In this document: piece by piece, positions 18,456 through 27,417 of the stretch
How positions within the stretch are numbered: the stretch's first letter is position 1
Layout of the letters: each line of letters starts with the position of its first letter
Assembly: GCA_016708105.1 (NCBI GenBank)
Contig: JADJGJ010000001.1
Coordinates: forward strand, 2,294,001-2,358,000
DNA from: Crocinitomicaceae bacterium
GTDB taxonomy: Bacteria; Bacteroidota; Bacteroidia; Flavobacteriales_D; Crocinitomicaceae
Reading direction: 5' to 3'
DNA: 64,000 nucleotides
Position numbers and translations under genes: made by a program
The notes under the pieces: generated by a model
Databases searched by the model: none
Seen by the model: only the letters and a program-made list of their open reading frames with translations
What the model was told of the DNA's origin: nothing

Positions 18456-19019
18456 ATGCGCATTTTAATGGTATTTCTATTTCTGAAGACCTCCGGTGTT
18501 GTCGCATCAGACACCATGTTTGTTCATCCCATTTATCCACCTATTGTTTTTGAAAACGGCGAATATAATTTCTACAAATACACACCAAAATATATCCCTG
18601 AAAATTTGTTGCACTGCTTTAAAATACTTTCCACTTCAGGCGATGTTTCTCTTGAACGCTTTATAAAAAGAAACACAAATGAAGTAGTTGAGCGCGGTAT
18701 ATTTGACCGAGGTTATCGCATCAGAAAAGATTTTTGTTTGGAGGGATATTCAAGCTTTGCCCATTTTTTTCATCAACGAGGTATTTATTACCCATTTGCC
18801 ATGGAATCATACATACTGCTTTGTTTTCACGACTATTTAAATCAAAAAAAAATTAAGTGGATTCAAAATAAAAATACAGCACTTGAAGGATTGCGTGATC
18901 AAAACAAAGCATGGAAAAAAAGAACCCGTCAACTTTTCAAAACTCAAAAACCCTCCGAGGCAGAAATTATCTCCCCTGAACCTGAATGGAGCGTTGAGGA
19001 ATTGATGAATTGGTATTAA
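18456..19019 (+). CDS. Hypothetical protein with possible signal peptide
   Basis: A 187-residue protein with a short hydrophobic N-terminus (MRILMVFLFLKTSGVVASD) that could be a signal peptide. The mature part has many aromatic residues (YKYTPKYIPENLLHCF, YSSFAHFFHQRGIYYPF). It ends in a basic, probably helical region (KNTALEGLRDQNKAWKKRTR) and an acidic tail. No family is recognised. It stands alone on the plus strand, after a terminator and before a convergent lipoprotein gene. The 140 bp that follow hold nothing identifiable. Confidence 0.65.
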   Translation: MRILMVFLFLKTSGVVASDTMFVHPIYPPIVFENGEYNFYKYTPKYIPENLLHCFKILSTSGDVSLERFIKRNTNEVVERGIFDRGYRIRKDFCLEGYSSFAHFFHQRGIYYPFAMESYILLCFHDYLNQKKIKWIQNKNTALEGLRDQNKAWKKRTRQLFKTQKPSEAEIISPEPEWSVEELMNWY

Positions 19020-19158
19020 TAATCAGATTTTGGATCAGCATCAGACTGCCCGCTGGCGCAAACGTCTCGTGCATGCCTAACAACCAACTAAAATCGGCAA
19101 CATGAAAATACAAGTTATTTTATTGTAGTATGAATATCGTGTATTTACTTTTTATTGA

Positions 19159-19539
19159 TCATTTTGAATTTGGATAATCAACATGGAATTCTCCACCATT
19201 TAACATGATGGTGATTGTATCTAATTCCATCATTCCATTTGTGAAATAACCAAAATGGTGATATAACCAATCGTTAGCTTCAGGCGTTTTATGTCCAATC
19301 AGAAAACTGCCATCACCCTTGACTTGTTCTAAATTGACTTGAAACACTTCCGCTGATGCTGCATGAATATTTACATATTTTCTTGATTCATTCGAATTCC
19401 TAATTTCAATAAAACAAGAATCAATTTGATATGAGTTCTCATTCACTACTTTTATTACTGCCAGATCAGTATAATGATCACATGAATTCAACATGAAAAG
19501 CGCATAGAACAGAGATACAGTCATTAATATCGGCAACAT
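19159..19539 (-). CDS. Small hypothetical lipoprotein
   Basis: A lipoprotein of about 126 residues. The ATG at 19539 starts MLPILMTVSLFYALFMLNSC, a signal sequence ending in the lipobox LNSC, so the Cys would be lipidated. The frame is open 19 codons further upstream, but that extension would place charged residues before the signal and is less likely. The mature part looks all-beta (VIKVVNENSYQIDSCFIEI, and a C-terminal ITIMLNGGEFHV). No family recognised. It lies 11 bp after the stop of the menC gene's neighbour region on the same strand and may be transcribed from within that area. Confidence 0.65.
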   Translation of the reverse strand: MLPILMTVSLFYALFMLNSCDHYTDLAVIKVVNENSYQIDSCFIEIRNSNESRKYVNIHAASAEVFQVNLEQVKGDGSFLIGHKTPEANDWLYHHFGYFTNGMMELDTITIMLNGGEFHVDYPNSK

Positions 19540-19607
19540 TTTAAAATTGTCGAATTGAAACTCCGTTTGCTTTTTTAAGGCTTCGTTACAGGACATATTT
19601 ACGACGA

Positions 19608-20651
19608 TTACGAATATTCAATAGAGCTCTTCCCCCAAAGTTCACCATGTCTAATTTCTAAATCTGATGAAAAATTATTCGTAAACAACTGCCCGGTTCC
19701 CAATCCCTGATGCATACTTACGTTTTTGGTATACGTGTACTGAGCAATGGCAGAAAGCCCAATATTACTTTCCAGCGCAGAAGTTATCCACCAGCCTGAA
19801 AGATTTTTTTCTGCCGCCGCAATCCACTCATCACAACTTAAAAAACCACCCAGCAGACTTGGTTTCAAAATAATAAATTGCGGTTTGATGAACCGGAGCA
19901 ATTCATTTTTTTCTTTCACATCATGAATTCCAATCAACTCTTCATCCAGCGCAATGGGTAAGGGTGTATTCAAACAAATTTTTTGCATTAATTCTGTTTG
20001 CCCTGCCTTTACAGGTTGCTCAATAGAATGAATATCCAGAGCGGCAAGATGATCCAATTTCTGCATCACATCTTTTTCTGAAAAAGCACCGTTAGCATCA
20101 ACGCGCAAGATAATTTCATTTTTTGAATAGCGTTTGCGAATAGATTTTAATACTTCCAATTCCGTTTCAAAATCAATAGCACCCACTTTCATTTTAATAC
20201 ACGTGTAGCTTGCTTTGAGCTTTTCTTCAATTTGATTTTGCATGTAGGTTTGGTCTCCCATCCAAACTAATCCATTGATTGGAATGGATGCCCTGCCCTC
20301 AGTAAAATCAGACGGAAAGCAAATACCGTTGCCCCCATTTTTTAAATCAAGAAAAGCGCTCTCTAATGCAAATCTTAAGGAAGGAATTTCTCTAAACTGC
20401 GAAAATGATTCAAGCGAATCAGGAATTTCTGCCGAACATATTTTTTCCAGCTGACGCTCGTATTCCTCATTCCAATCCGGTGATAAATTTTCTATGATAG
20501 AAGCCTCTCCTGTTCCGCGCACCGCTCTGCAATTGGCTTCAAACAATTGAATAATCCATGAATTTTTGGAATGCAAAACACCTCGTGAAGTGCCTCCAGG
20601 AGTTTTAAACGTGAGGGTATGTTTAGAAAGTTTAGCCTGTAGCTTCATCAT
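19608..20651 (-). CDS. menC: o-Succinylbenzoate synthase
   Basis: A 347-residue enolase-superfamily enzyme. Seen: PINGLVWMG, CIKMKVGAIDFETE with the KxK pair K153/K155, LRVDANGAF with metal ligand D185, SIEQPVKAGQ with E211, ALDEELIG with D236, and LKPSLLGGF with K263. This is the full metal and acid/base set. WWITSALESNIGL and QGLGTGQLFTNN follow the pattern of Bacteroidota MenC, which makes o-succinylbenzoate in menaquinone synthesis. A dipeptide epimerase is the main alternative in this superfamily, but the C-terminal motifs favour MenC. No other men gene is in the window. It lies 43 bp after the glycosyltransferase gene upstream. Confidence 0.85.
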   Translation of the reverse strand: MMKLQAKLSKHTLTFKTPGGTSRGVLHSKNSWIIQLFEANCRAVRGTGEASIIENLSPDWNEEYERQLEKICSAEIPDSLESFSQFREIPSLRFALESAFLDLKNGGNGICFPSDFTEGRASIPINGLVWMGDQTYMQNQIEEKLKASYTCIKMKVGAIDFETELEVLKSIRKRYSKNEIILRVDANGAFSEKDVMQKLDHLAALDIHSIEQPVKAGQTELMQKICLNTPLPIALDEELIGIHDVKEKNELLRFIKPQFIILKPSLLGGFLSCDEWIAAAEKNLSGWWITSALESNIGLSAIAQYTYTKNVSMHQGLGTGQLFTNNFSSDLEIRHGELWGKSSIEYS

Positions 20652-20694
20652 CTCTCAATAAAAATCAATTCAATAATTTACGTATTTAAAAATC

Positions 20695-21828
20695 TTACTC
20701 ATTCAACAATTCAGCAATTTTATCTGCCTCATTTTTGGTTGTATACAAGCGGGCAAATTTTTCTTTTTGTGAATTTGCTTTCAGCTTAGATTGAGATAAA
20801 TCACCAATTATTTTTTCCACTGCTGCTTTCAATTCGGTGTAGTTTTCATAGTGATATAATTCACCTGCTGTGCCTTGTTCAAGAATTTCGGAGGTGCCAC
20901 CTGAAGTTGTTGCAATAACGGGCAAACCTGAGCACAAGGCTTCAAGCGTTACCATGCCATACGTTTCACTATGCGAGGCCAAGACAAAAATATCGGATGC
21001 GGCGTAAAATAATTCCGTATCTGACCGGTGCGGAACAAAGAAGACTTGTTGCTGCAATTTATTTTCTTCTACGAACTGATGTAATTTCTGATCATAAACA
21101 ACGCAATCTGGATCATTGATAGTAGCAGATCCAAAAATCAACAAATTGACTCTAATTCCATTTTCATTTATTTTTTTGACTGATTCAGCCAGAAATAATT
21201 GTCCTTTTTTTTCTGAGATTCTACCAATAATTCCTAATAACGGAAAAGACGTATTGATGCCTAAAATTGATCTAGCCTCTTGTTGTGAAATAGCATTGTT
21301 TGCAAATCGTGCAGTATCCAGGCCAATAGGTATCACCCTCACCCGTGCAACCGGGAATTTTGTGCGCAAGGCAACTTCATCTTTCAAATATTGAAGCGGA
21401 CTAATCCAAGTATGAATACTTTTATACCGCAGCGTATGAAAAAAACTCTTTTTGTTGATGCCAATTTGCATGTGTTGTTGATACACAATTTTCAGTTTAT
21501 TAAAATAGCATCGTTTTGCCCAGGATAGTACATCCAAGTCACGATTATCAAAAACCACAATCTGACTAATTGACTTCTTTTTTAATTCGGTTGCAATCTG
21601 CTTGGCTGTTTTGAAATCAAAATATTTTTTTCTAAAACTAATGAGCAGGGTATCATCAAATACATTTTCTTTGCGCTGGTAGATAGTTGATTTTTCTTGA
21701 GAGATCAAGAGAATAGAAAAACCGCGTTGCTTGAGTTCAGTACCTAATTTTAATACGTTCATTTCTAAACCTCCCCAACCGGTAGAGGTAATTAAAAAAG
21801 CAAGGCGTTGTGTAGATGAACTTTTCAT
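20695..21828 (-). CDS. Glycosyltransferase family 4 protein
   Basis: A 377-residue GT-B fold glycosyltransferase. The N-terminal domain starts LAFLITSTGWGGLEMNVLKL with the Gly-rich acceptor loop. The C-terminal GT4 domain has LLGIIGRISEKKGQLFLAES, DIFVLASHSETYGMVTLEAL with the conserved E-x7-E region, and SGLPVIATTSGGTSEI for nucleotide-sugar binding. It probably adds a sugar in surface polysaccharide or LPS synthesis from the cytoplasmic side; the sugar cannot be told. The gene lies 20 bp after the membrane protein gene at 21849-22388 on the same strand. Confidence 0.88.
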   Translation of the reverse strand: MKSSSTQRLAFLITSTGWGGLEMNVLKLGTELKQRGFSILLISQEKSTIYQRKENVFDDTLLISFRKKYFDFKTAKQIATELKKKSISQIVVFDNRDLDVLSWAKRCYFNKLKIVYQQHMQIGINKKSFFHTLRYKSIHTWISPLQYLKDEVALRTKFPVARVRVIPIGLDTARFANNAISQQEARSILGINTSFPLLGIIGRISEKKGQLFLAESVKKINENGIRVNLLIFGSATINDPDCVVYDQKLHQFVEENKLQQQVFFVPHRSDTELFYAASDIFVLASHSETYGMVTLEALCSGLPVIATTSGGTSEILEQGTAGELYHYENYTELKAAVEKIIGDLSQSKLKANSQKEKFARLYTTKNEADKIAELLNE

Positions 21829-21848
21829 TGCAACAGGTTTGTTACGAT

Positions 21849-22388
21849 TTATCTCTCCAAATCTCTGAGATATTTTTCAAAATCAAGATCAATCTGGTAA
21901 AATACTTTGGACACACTGCGGCGAAGAATTATGTAAAAAATTGAGAAAAGGATTACCGCATGTCCGGCCAGAAAGGCAAAAGGTATCAAACCCCATTCTT
22001 TAAATGCCGTACTAAAGCATAAAAATAAAAAACCTATCAAATAGCAACAAGCCAGCATCACGGCAAAAAATTTCATGATCCCGTTAAAAGATGAAATATT
22101 GAAAATTACCCGGGTTGATTCACCTTCATGAAAATAACGTCCTTCAATCAAAGCCAGGTTGGATAATGAATCAAAAAACCGTTTCTTTTTTCTGATGGTA
22201 AAACTTTGCTCATCAAATCTTCCATAATACTCTTGTTGAGAAGATAAAAAGATATCTCTGAGTCCACCGCTCATACCCGGGCTTCGCAAGCTGACACGCT
22301 GAACCAGCGCCTGATGAAATGCATCAACTTTCACCGGATACTTTCGTTCAAGGCTTTCAGTAAGATTCAATTTCTCAGACAAACTCAT
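21849..22388 (-). CDS. Hypothetical protein with two membrane helices
   Basis: A 179-residue protein. The first 95 residues are soluble and basic (LSSQQEYYGRFDEQSFTIRK). Two membrane helices follow (about 104-127, MKFFAVMLACCYLIGFLFLC, and 134-156, IPFAFLAGHAVILFSIFYII), then a short charged tail (DLDFEKYLRDLER). No family recognised. The 20-bp gap to the glycosyltransferase gene downstream suggests a shared transcript. The divergent recR gene starts 98 bp away. Confidence 0.7.
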   Translation of the reverse strand: MSLSEKLNLTESLERKYPVKVDAFHQALVQRVSLRSPGMSGGLRDIFLSSQQEYYGRFDEQSFTIRKKKRFFDSLSNLALIEGRYFHEGESTRVIFNISSFNGIMKFFAVMLACCYLIGFLFLCFSTAFKEWGLIPFAFLAGHAVILFSIFYIILRRSVSKVFYQIDLDFEKYLRDLER

Positions 22389-22486
22389 GGTGGCATCACG
22401 TTGGTTTATAAAATTACCAATCTGTTGTTAAAATTAAATTTAATTCTGCTTCATATAGCCGGAATAATATCTATAAATTTGAATGA

Positions 22487-23107
22487 ATGAATATTCCCTC
22501 AAAATATTTAGAAGATTTGGTAGACCACTTTGCCTCACTGCCGGGCATTGGCAGAAAAACGGCACTGCGTCTGGTATTGAATATTTTGAAACGAAAAGAA
22601 GAGGAAATTGTCTCCTTTTCTAAGGCTCTGAGTGAAATAAAAACTAAAATCATCACCTGTAAACAATGTGGTAATATTTCAGATCATGAAATTTGTCATA
22701 TATGCTCACAACCCGGCAGAAATCAGAGAATCGTTTGTGTTGTTGAAGATATTCGGGATATCATGGCCATTGAAAACACACAACAGTATTTTGGAATTTA
22801 TCATGTATTGGGTGGTGTCATTTCACCTATGGAAGGCATTGGGCCAAATGATCTCAACATTTTACCCCTGACTGATAAAGTGAATAATGGAGAAGTAGAT
22901 GAAGTAATACTTGCACTCAACGCAACTATGGAAGGTGACACAACAAACTTTTTTCTCTACAGAAAACTAGCTGACAGCGGCATCAACATCACTACCCTTT
23001 CACGCGGAGTTTCTATTGGAACTGAATTGCATTATACAGATGAACTTACCCTTGGTCGTTCAATCCTTAACCGCACGCCATTTGAATTTGCGCCGGTAAA
23101 AAAGTAG
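22487..23107 (+). CDS. recR: Recombination mediator RecR
   Basis: A 206-residue RecR protein, which works with RecO and RecF to load RecA at gaps. Seen: the N-terminal helix-hairpin-helix region LVDHFASLPGIGRKTALRLV, the zinc finger CKQCGNISDHEICHIC, and the Toprim domain starting VCVVEDIRDIMAIE, with YHVLGGVISPMEGIGPNDLN and the C-terminal TTLSRGVSIGTELHYTDELT. Length and motifs are standard. An exact -7 box TAAATTTG (22474-22481) ends only 5 bp before the ATG, so the mRNA may be leaderless. The gene converges with the next gene, 13 bp between the stops. Confidence 0.96.
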   Translation: MNIPSKYLEDLVDHFASLPGIGRKTALRLVLNILKRKEEEIVSFSKALSEIKTKIITCKQCGNISDHEICHICSQPGRNQRIVCVVEDIRDIMAIENTQQYFGIYHVLGGVISPMEGIGPNDLNILPLTDKVNNGEVDEVILALNATMEGDTTNFFLYRKLADSGINITTLSRGVSIGTELHYTDELTLGRSILNRTPFEFAPVKK

Positions 23108-23120
23108 GTTTGATTTTTTT

Positions 23121-23888
23121 CTACAAATAACCCTTCATGGCATACACTGCATACCCAACCCATTCATGAATTAATCTATTCCAATCAGCAAGAACACTTT
23201 CATTGGGCAAAATCCATTGATCAAATTGGTAATTTCGTTCAGCACCGGTATAGTGATCTGTTGTAAAGGTGGTGATATTTTCAAATCCGGCTTGCTTGTA
23301 ACAACCTTCAGCACGAGGCATGTGAATGGCAGAGGTCACCAGCAAAAAACGCTTCAATTCAGGATGAGCATCAACAATTTTTTTTGACTCAACCGCGTTT
23401 TGCCAGGTATTTTTTGAAAGAGAATCAACCAAGATATCTTGCGCCGGAATTCCATTGTCAATTAATACAGATCTGAATTGTCTGGCTTCGTCTAAGCCTT
23501 TATTCACTAGATCACCATTAGCGCCTGAAATTAATATCTTGTCAACTTTTCCAAGATGATACAAATGAATTGCTTGCCATATTCGATCACTACCGCGGCG
23601 CATACTTAATCTTCCCAGTGTATTATCAAATTCTGCCATGCCACCCAAAACGATAGCGCAGTCATGATGTGGTATCTCTTCAATTTTTTTCCCATCAGGT
23701 TCCCATAACCTGGCAAATTCACAAAATATCACCGTATTTGTAAAAAATATGGTGCAGATAATTCCCGCTCTGAATGTCCATTTTTTTAATCGCTCACGTT
23801 TGGTAAACCAAGCTATTACAAACAATATGATGATCCAATAAAATGGGTGCGCAAGAAAATCAAGTATTTTAGAGAGAATAAAAAACAT
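23121..23888 (-). CDS. YdcF/ElyC-like DUF218 membrane protein
   Basis: A 255-residue DUF218 protein. Two N-terminal membrane helices (about 10-27 and 37-55) are followed by the DUF218 domain: DCAIVLGGMAEFDN, DRIWQAIHLYHLGKVDKILI, SKNTWQNAVESKKIV, and FLLVTSAIHMPRAEGCYKQA. Relatives such as ElyC/SanA act in envelope and peptidoglycan precursor maintenance. The exact reaction is not known. A -7 box (CAAAGATA on the plus strand, 23894-23901) lies 5 bp before the ATG, again suggesting a very short leader. Confidence 0.88.
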   Translation of the reverse strand: MFFILSKILDFLAHPFYWIIILFVIAWFTKRERLKKWTFRAGIICTIFFTNTVIFCEFARLWEPDGKKIEEIPHHDCAIVLGGMAEFDNTLGRLSMRRGSDRIWQAIHLYHLGKVDKILISGANGDLVNKGLDEARQFRSVLIDNGIPAQDILVDSLSKNTWQNAVESKKIVDAHPELKRFLLVTSAIHMPRAEGCYKQAGFENITTFTTDHYTGAERNYQFDQWILPNESVLADWNRLIHEWVGYAVYAMKGYL

Positions 23889-24034
23889 AGATTCAAAGAT
23901 AAGAGTTCATGTGAAGATTGCGTGTGAGTCGGGTTTAAATCTGTTTGGAGAGAATTTGAACCGGTAAAAAGGGTAACGAATTGCATCTCAATCACAAAAT
24001 CACCTTATATTCGTTTAACAAAAAATGAATTGAC

Positions 24035-24442
24035 ATGAAAAAATATGCACCCATCTTTGCACGTATCGGAGCTGCACTATCTATTGTTTGGGCGCTGGTT
24101 GTTTTGTATTTAACATACAAAGAATTAACAGAGCCGGTAAGTCGAAACGAGTTTGAAGCTTTACACAATTTTGCCCAAGGCGTGTCATGTCTCCTATTAG
24201 TAGGCATTCAACTTGCCATTCTCATTACTTCATTCTTTGTTTTTGGTTTTAGAAAAGGAGCATGGATTACCTTAATGATTCTCATTTTAATGGCTTCATT
24301 AATTCTACCCTTTTCAGGGGTACAAGGCATAGTATTTGAACTTCAAGCCGGTGCTCCAATTTCTGTTGTCAATGAAATATCACCTGCGCTAATTGGTCTT
24401 TTACTTATTTTATCTTGGCCGGTTTACTTTAGGAAACTGTGA
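24035..24442 (+). CDS. Hypothetical four-helix membrane protein
   Basis: A 135-residue integral membrane protein with four predicted helices: about residues 8-27 (GAALSIVWALVVLYLTYK), 47-72 (GVSCLLLVGIQLAILITSFF), 76-94 (AWITLMILILMASLILPF) and 112-130 (ISPALIGLLLILSWPVYF). Only one short soluble segment, between helices 1 and 2, is charged. No family recognised. A near-consensus -7 box TATATTCG lies 21 bp before the ATG. It is followed after 35 bp by another plus-strand gene. Confidence 0.7.
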   Translation: MKKYAPIFARIGAALSIVWALVVLYLTYKELTEPVSRNEFEALHNFAQGVSCLLLVGIQLAILITSFFVFGFRKGAWITLMILILMASLILPFSGVQGIVFELQAGAPISVVNEISPALIGLLLILSWPVYFRKL

Positions 24443-24477
24443 TTTTATGTGATTGTTATAAGTAATTCGATTGCATC

Positions 24478-25035
24478 ATGAAAATTCTGATACTTGCGAG
24501 CACTTTTGTTTTTGCCTCGACTATTTTGTGTCAAGACAATGAAATGCTGATAAGGAACAAACATGGTATTGAATTTAGTACGTCAGCGTCATTAAGTTCG
24601 ATAAATCTTACGCCTACTTATGTTCTTTCATTTGGAAAAAAGAGTAAATTTTTGGCAGGAATCGGAATCAATTTATTTAACCAATGGCAGTTCCCTGGGA
24701 ATCCGCTGAACTCATTTGAATTAAGTTCGGGTTATAAATTCTTCCCAGTAGGTGAATCGAACAAATTAAATTTTTATTTCCACGCACTAACAAAGTACTA
24801 TTTGTACAACTTACAATATACCTTTTCTGGCGAACCTAAATTTAATCATTACTTCGAAAGCTTTATAGGATATGGTTTTGAAGTGCCAATCGGAACCAAA
24901 TGCTACTTTCTTCATGATATAGGAATCGGAGGATTGTTATCTTGGCGCACATATGCCACTCTGCCTTCGAAAGTTGATTGGTTTAGTTTAAACGGGTATC
25001 TCAGAATTGGAATCGGAATTAAGTTGGGTAATTAA
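24478..25035 (+). CDS. Hypothetical exported beta-barrel-like protein
   Basis: A 185-residue protein with a signal peptide (MKILILASTFVFASTILCQD). The mature part consists of alternating amphipathic strands with aromatic girdle residues (TPTYVLSFGKKSKFLAGIGI, YFHALTKYYLYNLQYTFSG, FESFIGYGFEVPIG, LNGYLRIGIGIKLGN). It ends in a hydrophobic strand, as do small outer-membrane barrels. No precise family recognised. It may share a transcript with the membrane protein 35 bp upstream. Confidence 0.7.
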   Translation: MKILILASTFVFASTILCQDNEMLIRNKHGIEFSTSASLSSINLTPTYVLSFGKKSKFLAGIGINLFNQWQFPGNPLNSFELSSGYKFFPVGESNKLNFYFHALTKYYLYNLQYTFSGEPKFNHYFESFIGYGFEVPIGTKCYFLHDIGIGGLLSWRTYATLPSKVDWFSLNGYLRIGIGIKLGN

Positions 25036-25410
25036 AACTTTTACATAGGGTCTAGAAGTAATAGCGCTTCGGTTCTCCAATTTTAAGTGTTTCATGGCAG
25101 CAGCGCCGCACAAAAATTTTTATACACTCCCGATGGCTATCGGGATTATTAAAAAAGTTTTTGCGCAGCTGAGTGGGTTAGCATTAAGTTCAGTACTTTT
25201 AATCAAGGTTGCACTTCTGCTTTTATACATAGTCCGTTTCATTCAAAAAAGACAATCTACCCAATCAATCCCTTCCATTATTTTTTTTGAACCTATTTGT
25301 CATTCGCTTGTACAGATGCTTGAATGTTTGATGCAGTACCGATTTCAGACCAAAACAAATTCTGATTAGGAAAATCTGACATCATCTGCATCTTCTAAAA
25401 AAATACACGT
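25036..25410. other. Gene-free stretch of 375 bp
   Basis: A 91-codon open frame lies here (25094-25369) but has no recognisable domain and contains the palindrome at 25128-25145, so it is not called as a gene. No promoter box with both elements and no RNA gene is seen. Confidence 0.5.
25128..25145. repeat. Short palindrome TCCCGAT-N4-ATCGGGA
   Basis: A perfect 7-bp inverted repeat with the 4-nt centre GGCT. Palindromes of the form CCCGAT-N4-ATCGGG are common dispersed repeats in Flavobacteriia intergenic regions. Only this one copy was noticed in the window. Confidence 0.5.
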
Positions 25411-27309
25411 ATGAAAACAGGTACTCAAAAATTTTTACTCCTATTCATTTTGGTTTTTGGAATAGTTTTTTTCAAATCCAATTTGGCATTATCACAAGAC
25501 AAACCCGGAAGTATAGATGGCTATGCCGTTGACACTAAAACCGGCGATACCTTAACCTTTGTTTCATTGATTCTGCGTGATGCAGCCGGTCAGGCAACAA
25601 CCCAAGTGTCAGACGTTGATGGTCATTTTTTATTCAAGAATTTGTTGCCCGGCACTTATTCATTAGAAGCCAGATATGTTGCTTACGAATCTATCACGAT
25701 GAAAGATATTCACGTGATGCCTGAAATGACAGAATACATCACCATTAAAATGAAGCAAGCTGAAGTTGAAGTAGAAATGAATCTCATTACCACTGAATCT
25801 GAAGAATTGCATAAAGAATATAAAAGCTCAGCACCCAAAAGAGATTTGAGTTACAGTTACGGAAGTGGAACAGTTTTATACGATGATTTTGGTGGCAATA
25901 CAGAATCATACAATGCAGTAAATGAAAACGGATATAAAAACGTACAAGCAAATCCGCTTTCTACTTTTTCAGTGGATGTTGATGCAGCATCTTATTCTAA
26001 TGTCCGTCGTTATCTGATGTCAGGTACAAAGCCTCCGGTTGATGCTGTGCGCGTTGAAGAATTCATTAATTATTTTGATTATGATTATCCTGATCCAATA
26101 GATGAGCACCCTTTCTCAATCACTACTGAAGTTGGTGATTGTCCGTGGAATCCAACCAATAAATTAGTGCATATTGGCTTGCAAGGTGAAAGATTAAACA
26201 CCAAAGACTTACCGGCAAATAATTTGGTTTTTCTACTCGATGTTTCCGGGTCAATGAGTGCAGAAAATAAATTACCGCTGCTTAAAAAATCATTCCGCAT
26301 GCTGATTGATGAATTGCGCCCTGAAGACAAAGTGGCCATAGTGGTATACGCAGGTGCCGCAGGGGTAGTGCTTGAATCAACTTCAACTACCAAAGAAAAT
26401 AAAATTAAAATTCTGGAATCACTTGATGCGCTGCAATCAGGTGGATCAACCGCTGGTGGGCAGGGAATACAATTAGCGTATAAAGTAGCAGAATCAAATT
26501 TCATTGAAGGCGGAAATAACCGTGTCATACTTGCAACAGACGGAGATTTTAATGTAGGCATGAGCAGTGATGGAGAAATGCAACGCTTGATTGAAGATAA
26601 AAGAAACTCCGGAATTTACCTTACCTGCCTTGGTTTTGGAATGGGCAATTATAAAGATTCAAAACTTGAAGTACTGGCTGACAAAGGGAATGGAAATTAC
26701 GCCTACATTGATAACTTGCTTGAGGCTAAAAAAGTTTTGGTCACTGAAATTGGTGGTACGCTATTAACCCTTGCCAAAGATGTAAAAGTGCAAGTTGAAT
26801 TTAATCCAATGGTAGTTGAATCATATCGTTTGGTTGGCTATGAAAATAGATTATTGAATGAAGAGGATTTTAATGATGACAAAGTTGATGCAGGTGAAAT
26901 TGGAGCCGGTCATTCTGTAACTGCGCTTTACGAAATTGTTCTGAAAGGTCAGGGCTCAGCACCAACTGTTGATCCTTTGAGATATCAGCAACCTGATCAT
27001 AGCCAGTCTGCCCTCAGTAACGAAATGCTTACCGTTAAATTCCGCTACAAAAAGCCTGATGGTGATAACTCAATTCTCATTGTAAAAAATCTGGATAATA
27101 AAATCACTGCTTGGTCTGAATTGAGTCATGACTTCAAGTTTTCATCGGCGGTTGCAGCATTTGCTATGTTGTTGCGCAATTCAGATTACCGCGGTGTTGC
27201 AACCTATGATGATGTGTTGACCTGGTCAAAAGATGGCAAGGGAGATGATAAAAACGGATACCGCTCAGAATTCATGCGATTGGTTGAATTGACAAAAGAA
27301 ATTCAATAA
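25411..27309 (+). CDS. YfbK-type von Willebrand factor A protein with carboxypeptidase-regulatory domain
   Basis: A 632-residue exported protein. The signal peptide spans about residues 1-28. A carboxypeptidase regulatory-like/CNA-B-like domain follows (33-112: SIDGYAVDTKTGDTLTFVSL, GHFLFKNLLPGTYSLEARYV). A vWF N-terminal region (about 180-265, FSVDVDAASYSNVRRYLMSG) leads into the VWA domain with the MIDAS motif D277-V-S279-G-S281. The C-terminal DUF3520-like part (about 450-630) ends in the helix EFMRLVELTKEIQ. Relatives are surface proteins of uncertain role that bind divalent metal through the MIDAS. It has its own terminator downstream. The 375-bp region upstream has no clear promoter. 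Confidence 0.9.
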   Translation: MKTGTQKFLLLFILVFGIVFFKSNLALSQDKPGSIDGYAVDTKTGDTLTFVSLILRDAAGQATTQVSDVDGHFLFKNLLPGTYSLEARYVAYESITMKDIHVMPEMTEYITIKMKQAEVEVEMNLITTESEELHKEYKSSAPKRDLSYSYGSGTVLYDDFGGNTESYNAVNENGYKNVQANPLSTFSVDVDAASYSNVRRYLMSGTKPPVDAVRVEEFINYFDYDYPDPIDEHPFSITTEVGDCPWNPTNKLVHIGLQGERLNTKDLPANNLVFLLDVSGSMSAENKLPLLKKSFRMLIDELRPEDKVAIVVYAGAAGVVLESTSTTKENKIKILESLDALQSGGSTAGGQGIQLAYKVAESNFIEGGNNRVILATDGDFNVGMSSDGEMQRLIEDKRNSGIYLTCLGFGMGNYKDSKLEVLADKGNGNYAYIDNLLEAKKVLVTEIGGTLLTLAKDVKVQVEFNPMVVESYRLVGYENRLLNEEDFNDDKVDAGEIGAGHSVTALYEIVLKGQGSAPTVDPLRYQQPDHSQSALSNEMLTVKFRYKKPDGDNSILIVKNLDNKITAWSELSHDFKFSSAVAAFAMLLRNSDYRGVATYDDVLTWSKDGKGDDKNGYRSEFMRLVELTKEIQ

Positions 27310-27368
27310 CTCAAAGAATAATATCTTGTAACTGTCAATCATTTGAGCAGTGTTTAAGATTGGACCAT

Positions 27369-27404
27369 AAAAAAAGATCGAACCTCCGGGTCCGATCTTT
27401 TTTT
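27369..27404. terminator. Bidirectional rho-independent terminator
   Basis: The AAAAAGATCG arm (27371-27380) pairs with CGATCTTTTT (27393-27402), with a 12-nt GC-rich middle that can extend the stem. A and T runs flank both sides. It can end both the plus-strand VWA gene and the minus-strand lysine-rich gene. Confidence 0.85.
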
Positions 27405-27417
27405 ATTGAGTAAGATA

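Noticed and set aside
25094..25369. A 91-codon open frame as a gene
   Set aside because: It contains a dispersed-type palindrome, has no recognisable domain and no promoter. It reads as chance.
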